Shown here piece by piece: positions 7,616 to 14,998 of a stretch of DNA of 14,998 nucleotides. Made by a program: the position numbers and the translations under genes. Position 1 is the stretch's first letter. Every line of letters begins with the position of its first letter. The stretch is from Nitrospira sp. (lineage in GTDB: Bacteria; Nitrospirota; Thermodesulfovibrionia; Thermodesulfovibrionales; SM23-35), in the NCBI GenBank assembly GCA_016873595.1, contig VGWZ01000021.1:1-14998 (forward strand). The letters run 5' to 3'. The notes below the pieces were generated by a model, which was not told where the DNA came from, ran no database searches, and was given only the letters and a program-made list of their open reading frames with translations.

Positions 7616-8808
7616 GAATATCGCCCAAAAGTGATTTATTGCTTCTTCAAATGCTCGCTGCAAGATTACACAATAGAACCTTTCTTCATATCAATTCTAC
7701 CCGCGAAGGTGGCGGGGTAGCTGAGATATTACAGAGGATGACGCCGGTGCTTACGGAGCTCGGTATTGATGCAAGATGGGAAGTCATTGAGGGAGATTCG
7801 AAATTTTTTGACATTACTAAAAAGATTCACAATGCTCTGCAGGGAACAAGTGAAGAAATTACTGATACTATGTGGCAGTATCATTTTGAAATAAATAGTA
7901 AAAACGCTGAGAAACTCAATCTTGAGGCAGATGCGGTATTAATCCACGACCCTCAACCAGCGCCTCTCATTGCTTTTAAAAAAACAGGGTTATGGATGTG
8001 GCGATGCCATATAGATGTATCAAACCCTCAAAAAGAGGTTTGTGATTATCTCATGCAGTATTGCGAAAAATATGACGCCACTATTTTTTCTGTAGCGAAA
8101 TTTGCAAAGGCAATGGCTATTGATGAGTTCATTGTTTCGCCGTCCATAGACCCAGTGAGTGATAAGAACAGGGAGTTAACCGATGAAGAGATAACTGAAA
8201 CACTAAGTAAATTCCAGATTCCAACGGATAGACCCATTGTACTTCAGGTATCGAGATTTGATAGATTTAAAGACCCTATCGGGGTTATAAAAGCTTTTAG
8301 AATTGTAAATAAATACAATGATTGTACTCTCATCCTTGCAGGAAGTCCTGCCACCGATGATCCAGAAGGAGAAATAGTTTTAAACGAGGTAAAAGAGTAT
8401 GCAGCCAATGACCCTGATATATACATTCTTCTGTTACCTACTTTCAGTGATAAGGATATAAATGCTCTACAGAGAATAGCAACCATAATTTTACAAAAAT
8501 CTTTGAAAGAGGGCTTTGGTCTCACCGTATCTGAGTCAATGTGGAAAGGAAAACCAGTAATAGGCGGCGCCACAGGAGGAATTCCACTTCAAATAATTCA
8601 TGGTGTCACAGGTTTTCTTGTGCATTCAGTAGAGGGGGCCGCATTCAGGATAAGGCAGCTTCTTAATAACCCGGAAATGGCAAAAAAGATAGGAGAAAAT
8701 GCGAGAGAACATGTGAGAAAAAATTTTCTCATCACAAGACAAGTGAGGGACTATCTATCCATCTGGTACACTTTAGAAAATAAAGGTAAAAGTATTCTGG
8801 AATTGTAA
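7597..8808 (+). CDS. treT: Trehalose synthase TreT-like GT4 glycosyltransferase
   Basis: This 403-residue GT-B enzyme matches the TreT group (trehalose glycosyltransferring synthase), which reversibly makes trehalose from NDP-glucose and glucose. Seen features are the N-terminal glycine loop HINSTREGGGVAE (31-43), IHDPQPAPLI (116-125), WRCHIDVS (135-142), SPSIDPVSDKN (171-181), QVSRFDRFKDP (217-227) and the retaining GT4 EX7E motif within KEGFGLTVSESMWKG (Glu305 and Glu313). The IHDPQP and WRCHID signatures separate it from ordinary GT4 enzymes; related trehalose phosphorylases share them and are the main alternative. GGAGGT (7582-7587) nine bases before the ATG sets the start inside the end of the DUF5752-like gene. 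ADP-glucose from GlgC at the end of the run is the obvious donor. Cytoplasmic. Confidence 0.85.
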   Translation: MFNQYLGISPKSDLLLLQMLAARLHNRTFLHINSTREGGGVAEILQRMTPVLTELGIDARWEVIEGDSKFFDITKKIHNALQGTSEEITDTMWQYHFEINSKNAEKLNLEADAVLIHDPQPAPLIAFKKTGLWMWRCHIDVSNPQKEVCDYLMQYCEKYDATIFSVAKFAKAMAIDEFIVSPSIDPVSDKNRELTDEEITETLSKFQIPTDRPIVLQVSRFDRFKDPIGVIKAFRIVNKYNDCTLILAGSPATDDPEGEIVLNEVKEYAANDPDIYILLLPTFSDKDINALQRIATIILQKSLKEGFGLTVSESMWKGKPVIGGATGGIPLQIIHGVTGFLVHSVEGAAFRIRQLLNNPEMAKKIGENAREHVRKNFLITRQVRDYLSIWYTLENKGKSILEL

Positions 8809-8840
8809 TTACTGCCAAACCAAAAGAAAGGATAACAAAA

Positions 8841-10694
8841 ATAGGAATCGGAGCTCATTATTTAGGAAACAGAATATGTGAGTTTATTGTTTGGGCTCCT
8901 TTATTAAAGGATGTTGCAGTAAAGTTTGTATCGCCAGTTGAACAGGTGATACCGATGAAAAAGATCAGTAAAGGATATTGGAAATCAGCCGTTGAGAATG
9001 TTTTTCCCGGTTTACTCTATTTTTATAGACTTGAAGATAAGATAGATAGACCTGACCCTGCATCGCGATTTCAACCTAATGGAGTACACGGTCCCTCACA
9101 GATAATCGATCTTAATGCTTTTTTGTGGGGGGATGATGACTGGAAAGGAATTCCTCTTAAGGATTATGTTATTTATGAACTTCATATAGGTACATTCACA
9201 AAGGGGGGCACTTTTGAATCAATCATTCCATATCTTGACTACTTAAAAGAACTCGGAATAACTGCTATTGAACTTATGCCTGTAGCTCAATTTCCAGGGG
9301 ATAGAAACTGGGGATACGATGGTGTTTATCCATTTGCACCGCAGAATTCATATGGTGGACCTCATGGTTTGAAAACATTGGTCAACGCATGTCATAAAGA
9401 AGGACTCGCCGTTATTTTAGATGTTGTGTATAACCATCTTGGCCCGGAAGGAAATTATTTAAATAACTTCGGGCCATATTTTACCAACAAGTATAAAACT
9501 CCATGGGGAGATGCAATTAATTTTGACGGACCTTACAGTGACGAGGTAAGGAAATTTTTCATCCAGAATGCCCTTTACTGGATAACAGAATTCCATATGG
9601 ATGCTCTTAGGATCGATGCTGTACACGGAATCTTTGACTTCAGTGCAAAACATTTTTTACAGGAATTGGGCGAAGCGGTGTACAAACAAGCAGAGGCTCT
9701 GGGAAGGGAGGTTTGCATTATCCCCGAAAGTAACCTGAATGATGTGAGGCTTATAAATCCCATAGAGGTCGGTGGATATGGTTTAGATGCACAGTGGAAT
9801 GATGATTTCCATCATGCGCTCTACACGCTCATTACAGGTGAAAAGAATGGATATTATGAAGATTTTGGGATGATTGGACATATGGAGAAGGCATTCAAAG
9901 AGGGTTTTGTCTATTCAGGACAGTATTCTCCATATAGAAAACGCAGACATGGCAGTTCCTCAAAAAACAGGCCAGCACAACAGTTTATCGTCTTCTCACA
10001 GAACCATGATCAGGTGGGGAACAGATTGTCTGGTGACAGGCTAGCCGCCACCCAAGCCCTGGAAAAGCTCAAACTTGCTGCAGGTGTGGTAATCCTTTCA
10101 CCATTTATACCTCTTGTATTTATGGGTGAAGAATACGGAGAGACATCTCCATTTCAGTATTTTGTAAGCCACTCTGATAAAAATCTTATCGAGGCTGTAA
10201 GAAAGGGCAGGAAAGATGAATTTGCTTCTTTCCAATGGGAAGGAGAGATACCTGACCCTCAGGCTGAGAGCACTTTTTTAAATTCGAAGATACATATTGA
10301 GCTTAGACATCACGGAGAACATAAGATACTTTTTGAGTTTTATAAAAAATTGATAGAGTTAAGGAAAGAAATTCCTTCCCTTCGTAATCTCAATAATGAG
10401 ACCATGGAAGTGAAAGGCTTTGAAGAGGGAAAGACATTATTTTTAAGGAGATGGTTTAGAGATGATGAAGTTTTTTGTATATATAACTTTAATAATAAAA
10501 AGGTTAAAACTGTATTAAAGATTCCTGAAGGAATATGGAATAAGATACTCGACTCTTCTTCAAAAGAATGGGGTGGAAATGGTAGTTCGACAGAAAATAA
10601 AATAGAGTCTTTTGGTTCTGAAATTTTGCTCAGTCTAAATCCTCACAGTATTGTTCTCTACAGGATGATTAGCCTTGAGGAGAAAGAAGGGTGA
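8841..10694 (+). CDS. treZ: Malto-oligosyltrehalose trehalohydrolase (TreZ), non-canonical or lost start codon
   Basis: TreZ (GH13) cleaves the maltooligosyl-trehalose made by TreY to release free trehalose. The N-terminal E-set/CBM48-like part is visible as GIGAHYLGNR and FIVWAPLLKDVAV, followed by the barrel with ELHIGTFT and GYDGVYPFAPQNSYGG. Catalytic residues are the Asp of RIDAVH (codon 9615), the Glu of IPESN (codon 9726) and the Asp of QNHDQVGNR (codon 10008). Clear family sequence begins at about 8841, yet this frame has no ATG, GTG or TTG between its upstream stop (8787) and GTG 8946. Starting at GTG 8946 (582 residues) would cut off part of the N-terminal domain. Candidate starts are ATA 8841, nine bases after GAAAGG (617 residues), or ATT 8808, overlapping the TreT stop. 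The 3' end overlaps TreY as GTGA. Function is secure; the exact start is not. Confidence 0.88.
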   Translation: MGIGAHYLGNRICEFIVWAPLLKDVAVKFVSPVEQVIPMKKISKGYWKSAVENVFPGLLYFYRLEDKIDRPDPASRFQPNGVHGPSQIIDLNAFLWGDDDWKGIPLKDYVIYELHIGTFTKGGTFESIIPYLDYLKELGITAIELMPVAQFPGDRNWGYDGVYPFAPQNSYGGPHGLKTLVNACHKEGLAVILDVVYNHLGPEGNYLNNFGPYFTNKYKTPWGDAINFDGPYSDEVRKFFIQNALYWITEFHMDALRIDAVHGIFDFSAKHFLQELGEAVYKQAEALGREVCIIPESNLNDVRLINPIEVGGYGLDAQWNDDFHHALYTLITGEKNGYYEDFGMIGHMEKAFKEGFVYSGQYSPYRKRRHGSSSKNRPAQQFIVFSQNHDQVGNRLSGDRLAATQALEKLKLAAGVVILSPFIPLVFMGEEYGETSPFQYFVSHSDKNLIEAVRKGRKDEFASFQWEGEIPDPQAESTFLNSKIHIELRHHGEHKILFEFYKKLIELRKEIPSLRNLNNETMEVKGFEEGKTLFLRRWFRDDEVFCIYNFNNKKVKTVLKIPEGIWNKILDSSSKEWGGNGSSTENKIESFGSEILLSLNPHSIVLYRMISLEEKEG

Positions 10695-12826
10695 AAGTGG
10701 CGGTAGAAAATATTTTGGTAACGAGGATACCTGTTTCAACCTACAGATTACAGTTTAACAGGCAATTTAAGTTCTCTGATGCCAAAAATATCGTTTCTTA
10801 CCTTCATAGTTTAGGAATCAGCGATATTTATGCATCCCCGTATTTCAAGACACGTGAAGGAAGCCTCCATGGTTATGATATCGTTGACCACAATACATTG
10901 AATCCAGAGATTGGCACTGAGGATGAGTTCAACGAATTAATACAAGAGCTCCGTAAGTATGGAATTGGACAAATACTTGATATTGTCCCGAATCATATGT
11001 GCATTGCGGATAAGAATAATGGCTGGTGGATGGATGTTCTTGAAAATGGCCCAAGTTCAATTTATGCTGACTTTTTCGATATTGACTGGGAGCCTGTTAA
11101 GAAAGAGCTCGTAAACAAGGTGTTGCTTCCATTTTTAGGTGACCAATATGGAAAGGTTCTTGAGAATCAAGAGTTGAAATTGATTTTTGAAGAAGGAGCA
11201 TTTTTTGTATATTATTATGACCATAGATTCCCTGTAAGACCTCTGACCTATACCCATATATTGGAGCATAGAATTGATAAGATAGAGCATGTTCTGTCAA
11301 GTAAAAATCCCTATTTTGTAGAACTCCTGAGCATTATTACGGCGCTGAAACATTTGCCGTCTTATACAGAGACTAAACATGAAAAAATCATCGAGCGTCA
11401 CCGGGAGAAGGAGGTTATAAAGAAAAGGATCTGGAATCTCTATAGTGAAGCTCCTGAAGTTAAAGACTTTATCAATGATAATGTGGCTATTTTTAATGGG
11501 ATTAAGGGGGAACCTGGGAGCTTTGACCTCCTTGATAAACTTTTAAGTGAGCAGGTATACAGACTTTCTCACTGGCGTGTTGCGGCAGAGGAGATAAATT
11601 ACAGAAGATTCTTTGATATTAACGATCTCGCAGCTATCTGTATGGAAAAACCTGCTGTCTTCGAAGAGACTCATAAACTTATATTCAAACTTATCAAAGA
11701 AGGAAAAGTCACGGGTCTGAGAGTCGACCACCCAGATGGTTTATATAATCCATCTGAATACTTTTGTCTGTTGCAAAGGAACTGCTTTTTTCAAAAACAA
11801 CTTGCGTATATAAGGAGTTTAAAAAAGGACATTCCCAAAGAACTTATTGAAGACCTAAAAGAAGAGATTCCCATATTCACTGGGCCATCTGATATTAAGT
11901 CAGAAATTTTACAGCGTTATAATGAGCTATTAGCAGGGGATCCTCAGGCCAAGCCCTTTTACATCATTGGGGAAAAAATTCTTACCAAAGATGAAAGAAT
12001 GCCGGAAGACTGGCCTATCTTCAGCACAACAGGGTATGTCTTTCTCAATGCCTTGAACGGCATCTTTGTTGCAACAGAGAATGCAAGAGCATTTGATGAT
12101 TATTATGCCAAGTTCATTAAGTCGAAGATAGATTTTCAGGATGTTGTCTATGAGAATAAGAAATTAATTATGCAGGTGGCAATGTCAAGTGAAGTTAATA
12201 CCCTGGGACATTATCTCAATAACATTTCGGAAAAAGACAGGCATACAAGAGATTTCACTTTGAATAGTCTTACAAGTGCTATAGTGGAAGCTATTGCCTT
12301 TTTTCCCGTATACAGGACATACATAAACCAATCGGGAGTGAATGACAGAGACCGTCGCTATATAGAACTTGCTGTAGCTAAGGCGAAGCGAAAGAACCCG
12401 GCTATAAGCGGGTCCGTATTTGATTTCCTCAAGGATGTCCTCTTGCTTAAGTATCCTGACAATATTAGTGAAGAAGATAAGAAAGAAAGGCTTGCTTTTG
12501 TGATGAGATTTCAACAGATTACAGGCCCTGTTATGGCAAAAGGCATTGAAGATACGGCCTTCTATGTGTACAATCGCCTTATTTCCCTTAATGAAGTAGG
12601 TGGAAGTCCGGATAGATTTGGTGCATCTCTTGAGACTTTTCACGGAAAGAATATAGAGAGGAGCAAGTTCTGGCCGAATGCTCTCATTGCTACTTCTACT
12701 CATGACTCAAAAAGGAGTGAGGATGTGAGGGCGAGGATAAATGTCCTTTCGGAGATGCCAGAGGAGTGGAAAGAAAGCGTTATCCGGTGGGGCAGGTACA
12801 ATAAAAAGATGAAAAACCTGTTGTAG
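10691..12826 (+). CDS. treY: Malto-oligosyltrehalose synthase (TreY), N-terminal part of a frameshifted gene
   Basis: TreY (GH13) rearranges the reducing-end glucose of maltodextrin into an alpha,alpha-1,1 linkage, giving maltooligosyl-trehalose for TreZ. This 711-residue frame holds RIPVSTYRLQFN near the N-terminus, LHGYDIVDHN, DIVPNHM, the nucleophile Asp in LRVDHPDGLYNP (codon 11726), the acid/base Glu in IIGEKIL (codon 11972) and the third Asp in STHDSKRSEDVRAR (codon 12704). It stops at TAG 12824 after RWGRYNKKMKNLL, where homologues continue into a DRNEEYLLYQT-like segment. That segment is found directly downstream in another frame (12805-13740). The complete protein would be about 1010 residues, normal for long TreY. 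GAGGAG (10677-10682) precedes the GTG start, which overlaps the TreZ stop. Without the C-terminal third, including the last barrel strand, this fragment is unlikely to be active. Confidence 0.88.
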   Translation: MKVAVENILVTRIPVSTYRLQFNRQFKFSDAKNIVSYLHSLGISDIYASPYFKTREGSLHGYDIVDHNTLNPEIGTEDEFNELIQELRKYGIGQILDIVPNHMCIADKNNGWWMDVLENGPSSIYADFFDIDWEPVKKELVNKVLLPFLGDQYGKVLENQELKLIFEEGAFFVYYYDHRFPVRPLTYTHILEHRIDKIEHVLSSKNPYFVELLSIITALKHLPSYTETKHEKIIERHREKEVIKKRIWNLYSEAPEVKDFINDNVAIFNGIKGEPGSFDLLDKLLSEQVYRLSHWRVAAEEINYRRFFDINDLAAICMEKPAVFEETHKLIFKLIKEGKVTGLRVDHPDGLYNPSEYFCLLQRNCFFQKQLAYIRSLKKDIPKELIEDLKEEIPIFTGPSDIKSEILQRYNELLAGDPQAKPFYIIGEKILTKDERMPEDWPIFSTTGYVFLNALNGIFVATENARAFDDYYAKFIKSKIDFQDVVYENKKLIMQVAMSSEVNTLGHYLNNISEKDRHTRDFTLNSLTSAIVEAIAFFPVYRTYINQSGVNDRDRRYIELAVAKAKRKNPAISGSVFDFLKDVLLLKYPDNISEEDKKERLAFVMRFQQITGPVMAKGIEDTAFYVYNRLISLNEVGGSPDRFGASLETFHGKNIERSKFWPNALIATSTHDSKRSEDVRARINVLSEMPEEWKESVIRWGRYNKKMKNLL
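12805..12826 (+). other. Frameshift site within treY (A-run)
   Basis: The upstream frame reads AAA AAC CTG TTG TAG; the downstream frame reads AAA CCT GTT GTA GAT GGC. Adding one A to the A5 run at 12812-12816 gives MKKPVVDGQMVLDRNEEY, the expected family sequence. The G AAA AAC and T AAA AAG strings nearby resemble but do not match the canonical A AAA AAG/AAC slippery heptamer, and no clear downstream stem was noted. Confidence 0.8.
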
Positions 12827-12834
12827 ATGGCCAA

Positions 12835-13740
12835 ATGGTGCTGGATAGGAATGAAGAGTATTTTTTCTACCAAACGCTTATTGCTACATGGCCGATCGGA
12901 CAAATGGGAGATGCAGAATTCGATATATTCAAAAAAAGGATTAAAGAATATATGGTGAAAGCTTTAAGAGAAACAAAAGTGAATACAAGCTGGATAAATC
13001 CCAATACGATCTACGAAGATGCCTTGCTGATTTTTATTGATAAGGTCATGTCTAATTCCAGCAGCAGTAACCAATTCTTAAACGATTTTTTACCCTTCCA
13101 AAGGATGATTTCACATTATGGTATGTTTAATTCCCTTTCTCAGGTACTTCTCAAAATAACTTCTCCCGGAGTACCTGATTTTTATCAGGGGACAGAAATG
13201 TGGAATTTTAGCCTTGTTGACCCGGATAATCGCAGGTCTGTTGATTATGGGATAAGAATGAGGATATTGGAAGAGTTGAAAAGGCGTGAAGCAAAGGATG
13301 TGCTATCAGAGCTTACAAGGGAGTTGACAGTTAATAAAAATAATGGAGAGATAAAACTCTATCTGATATATAAAGCCCTGAACTACCGTAAGGAAAAGAG
13401 GGAACTGTTTGAAAAGGGAGAATATATAACCATAGAAACCATGGGAGAAAAGGCTGATAATGTTTGCACGTTTGCGAGGAGATTAGGAAATCTGACAACA
13501 TTGGTTATTGCTCCCAGATTTTTCACAAAGCTTATAAAACAACCTGATGCTCTACCCTTTGGCATGGAAGTATGGAAGGATTCATTTATTGTGGTATCCT
13601 TTGAAGAGGCTGGTGTAAGATATCGTAATATCTTTACTGGAGAGATGCTCACAACTAAAAACTACAAAGACTCTACTGCCCTCCTTCTTTCTGAAATATT
13701 TGCAAATTTTCCTGTTGCTTTGCTGGAAAGGGTTGTTTAG
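12835..13740 (+). CDS. treY: TreY, C-terminal part of the frameshifted gene
   Basis: This 301-residue frame completes TreY. It begins with MVLDRNEEYFFYQT, the segment that follows the catalytic Asp region in full-length enzymes. It carries ITSPGVPDFYQGTEMWNF, which closes the GH13 barrel, and LVDPDNRRSVDY, then a C-terminal beta domain. Open reading in this frame extends back to 12805, just after a TAA at 12802. No ribosome-binding site stands before the ATG at 12835, so it is unlikely to be translated on its own. Codon use and similarity are continuous with the first part, pointing to a recent event or an error of one base rather than an old pseudogene. It ends 24 bases before glgC. Confidence 0.82.
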   Translation: MVLDRNEEYFFYQTLIATWPIGQMGDAEFDIFKKRIKEYMVKALRETKVNTSWINPNTIYEDALLIFIDKVMSNSSSSNQFLNDFLPFQRMISHYGMFNSLSQVLLKITSPGVPDFYQGTEMWNFSLVDPDNRRSVDYGIRMRILEELKRREAKDVLSELTRELTVNKNNGEIKLYLIYKALNYRKEKRELFEKGEYITIETMGEKADNVCTFARRLGNLTTLVIAPRFFTKLIKQPDALPFGMEVWKDSFIVVSFEEAGVRYRNIFTGEMLTTKNYKDSTALLLSEIFANFPVALLERVV

Positions 13741-13764
13741 ATTGAAAAATTACAAAGAGGCATA

Positions 13765-14988
13765 ATGGCACACCCAAAAGTTCTTGCATTTGTTATTGCG
13801 GGAGGCAAAGGAGAACGACTTTTCCCTTTAACAGCATTCCGTTCCAAACCATCGGTACCTTTTGGCGGGAGATACAGGATAGTAGACTTTGTGTTGAGCA
13901 ATCTTATTAATTCGCACATTTACTCTATATATCTTCTCGTGCAATACAAATCCCAATCTCTTATCGAGCATGTGAGGCAGAACTGGGTTTTGTCTTCTGT
14001 GATAAAAGACCATTTTGTAACTGTTGTGCCTCCACAGATGCAAATGGGACCGGAATGGTTCAAGGGCACAGCAGATGCTATTTTCCAGAATATAAGTCTT
14101 ATCAAACAACACAATCCGGAGCTTGTTATTATATTCGGAGCTGATCACATTTACAGAATGGATATCCGTCAGATGATAGATTATCATCTTGAACGGGATG
14201 CATTTGTTACTGTTGCTACAAGGCCCGTCCCTATCGAACAAGCATCAGCCTTTGGAGTTATCAAAACCGATAGTGAAAGACGGATTATTGGTTTTCAGGA
14301 AAAGCCTAAAAACCCCACACCAATGCCTGATAATTCTTCCAGAGTTTATGTCTCTATGGGTAACTATATATTTACTAAAAAGGTACTGTTAGAAGCACTT
14401 GCAAAAGCACAGAGAAAAAAACAGAATGACTTTGGTGCTCATGTTATGCCTGATTTAGTTGATACGGGAAGACTATTTGCTTATGACTTTGAAACAAACA
14501 TTGTCCCCGGAATCATGCTGTATGAAGAAAAAGGATACTGGCGAGATGTAGGGACAATAAAGGCATATTTTGATGCTCACATGGATATGTTAGGAGAGTC
14601 ACCTCTACTTGAGTTGAACAATACTCTGTGGCCCATACATCCATCAAATTATGAAGGACCTGCAACAAAGATATTGAGAGGTGACATAAGGGACAGTGTA
14701 ATCGCTGAAGGGGCTATTATCCATAGAGCAAAGATACGCAATTCTGTCATCCGTAGCGGGGTAATCATTGAGAATGGTGTCAGTATTGACGAATCCATAA
14801 TTCTTGACCACGCAGTGCTTAAGAAGGGATGTAGTCTGAGAAGAGTAATTGTGGACAAGTTAAACATGATAAACGAAGGAGAACAATTCGGTTTTGATCC
14901 TGATAAAGACCGTTTTCGTTGTCATTTAGACTCTTCTGGAATAGCAGTAATTCCGAGAAGGGGTAAACCGATAAAATCTTTGAGATAA
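13765..14988 (+). CDS. glgC: Glucose-1-phosphate adenylyltransferase (ADP-glucose pyrophosphorylase)
   Basis: The 407-residue product has all the hallmarks of GlgC, which makes ADP-glucose and PPi from ATP and glucose 1-phosphate. The nucleotide loop is IAGGKGERLFPLT (11-23), followed by KPSVPFGGRYRIVDF (28-42), GTADAIFQN (101-109), the metal/catalytic FGADHIYRMD (124-133), the sugar-phosphate site FQEKP (177-181) and YWRDVGT (258-264). The C-terminal left-handed beta-helix shows hexapeptide-type repeats (about 305-365, SVIAEGAIIHRAKIRNSVI). AGAGG (13756-13760) four bases upstream supports the ATG. The position of the E. coli activator-binding Lys39 aligns by eye to Phe25, so allosteric control probably differs. 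Its ADP-glucose can feed glycogen synthase and the TreT of this operon, and glycogen in turn feeds TreY/TreZ. The gene ends ten bases before the window edge. Confidence 0.94.
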   Translation: MAHPKVLAFVIAGGKGERLFPLTAFRSKPSVPFGGRYRIVDFVLSNLINSHIYSIYLLVQYKSQSLIEHVRQNWVLSSVIKDHFVTVVPPQMQMGPEWFKGTADAIFQNISLIKQHNPELVIIFGADHIYRMDIRQMIDYHLERDAFVTVATRPVPIEQASAFGVIKTDSERRIIGFQEKPKNPTPMPDNSSRVYVSMGNYIFTKKVLLEALAKAQRKKQNDFGAHVMPDLVDTGRLFAYDFETNIVPGIMLYEEKGYWRDVGTIKAYFDAHMDMLGESPLLELNNTLWPIHPSNYEGPATKILRGDIRDSVIAEGAIIHRAKIRNSVIRSGVIIENGVSIDESIILDHAVLKKGCSLRRVIVDKLNMINEGEQFGFDPDKDRFRCHLDSSGIAVIPRRGKPIKSLR

Positions 14989-14998
14989 CAGCTTGATA

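Noticed and set aside
8781..8810. TreT-TreZ fusion by programmed -1 frameshift
   Set aside because: TreT ends at a normal length, and no canonical slippery heptamer occurs between the TreZ-frame stop at 8787 and the TreT stop at 8806.
12185..12703. Minus-strand 172-codon open frame
   Set aside because: Antisense to the conserved TreY coding region with no recognisable product or start signal.
12827..12829. ATG directly after the TreY stop as a re-initiation start
   Set aside because: It is not in the frame that encodes the TreY C-terminal part.

Overview
The window looks like bacterial chromosome: AT-rich, with Shine-Dalgarno-led genes packed closely and often overlapping at ATGA or GTGA junctions. 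No RNA gene, insertion sequence, phage gene or CRISPR array was seen. The gene set (a GT81-type glucosyl-3-phosphoglycerate synthase, a TreT-type trehalose synthase, TreZ, TreY and GlgC) fits a deep-branching or thermotolerant anaerobe-type lineage such as Nitrospirota, Aquificota or Thermodesulfobacteriota. That placement is an impression from protein style, not a demonstrated assignment.

The minus-strand part (1-2108) carries a MOFRL-type glycerate kinase followed, with an ATGA overlap, by a HAD-family glucosyl/mannosyl-3-phosphoglycerate phosphatase whose C-terminus runs off the left edge. A 119-bp divergent spacer with a well-formed sigma-70-like promoter (2143-2171) separates it from a long plus-strand run (2228-14988).

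The plus-strand run begins with GpgS, then a small Lys/Glu-rich coiled-coil protein and a membrane-anchored coiled-coil gene broken by an exact 8-bp tandem duplication. Next come an M23 endopeptidase and an MscS mechanosensitive channel. These are followed by a DUF5752-like protein built of two internal repeats, then TreT, TreZ, a frameshifted TreY and GlgC.

Together the genes read as a compatible-solute locus. GpgS plus the HAD phosphatase would make glucosylglycerate (or mannosylglycerate), with glycerate kinase feeding or salvaging glycerate. GlgC would make ADP-glucose, a plausible donor for TreT and for glycogen. TreY and TreZ would make trehalose from maltodextrin ends. MscS would release solutes on downshock, and the M23 enzyme would act on the wall.

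Three genes are unusual within 9 kb: the 8-bp duplication (4106-4121), a TreZ with no ATG/GTG/TTG upstream of its N-terminal domain, and a -1-type frameshift in TreY at an A-run (12812-12816). Read checking is needed to separate real decay, recoding and assembly error.
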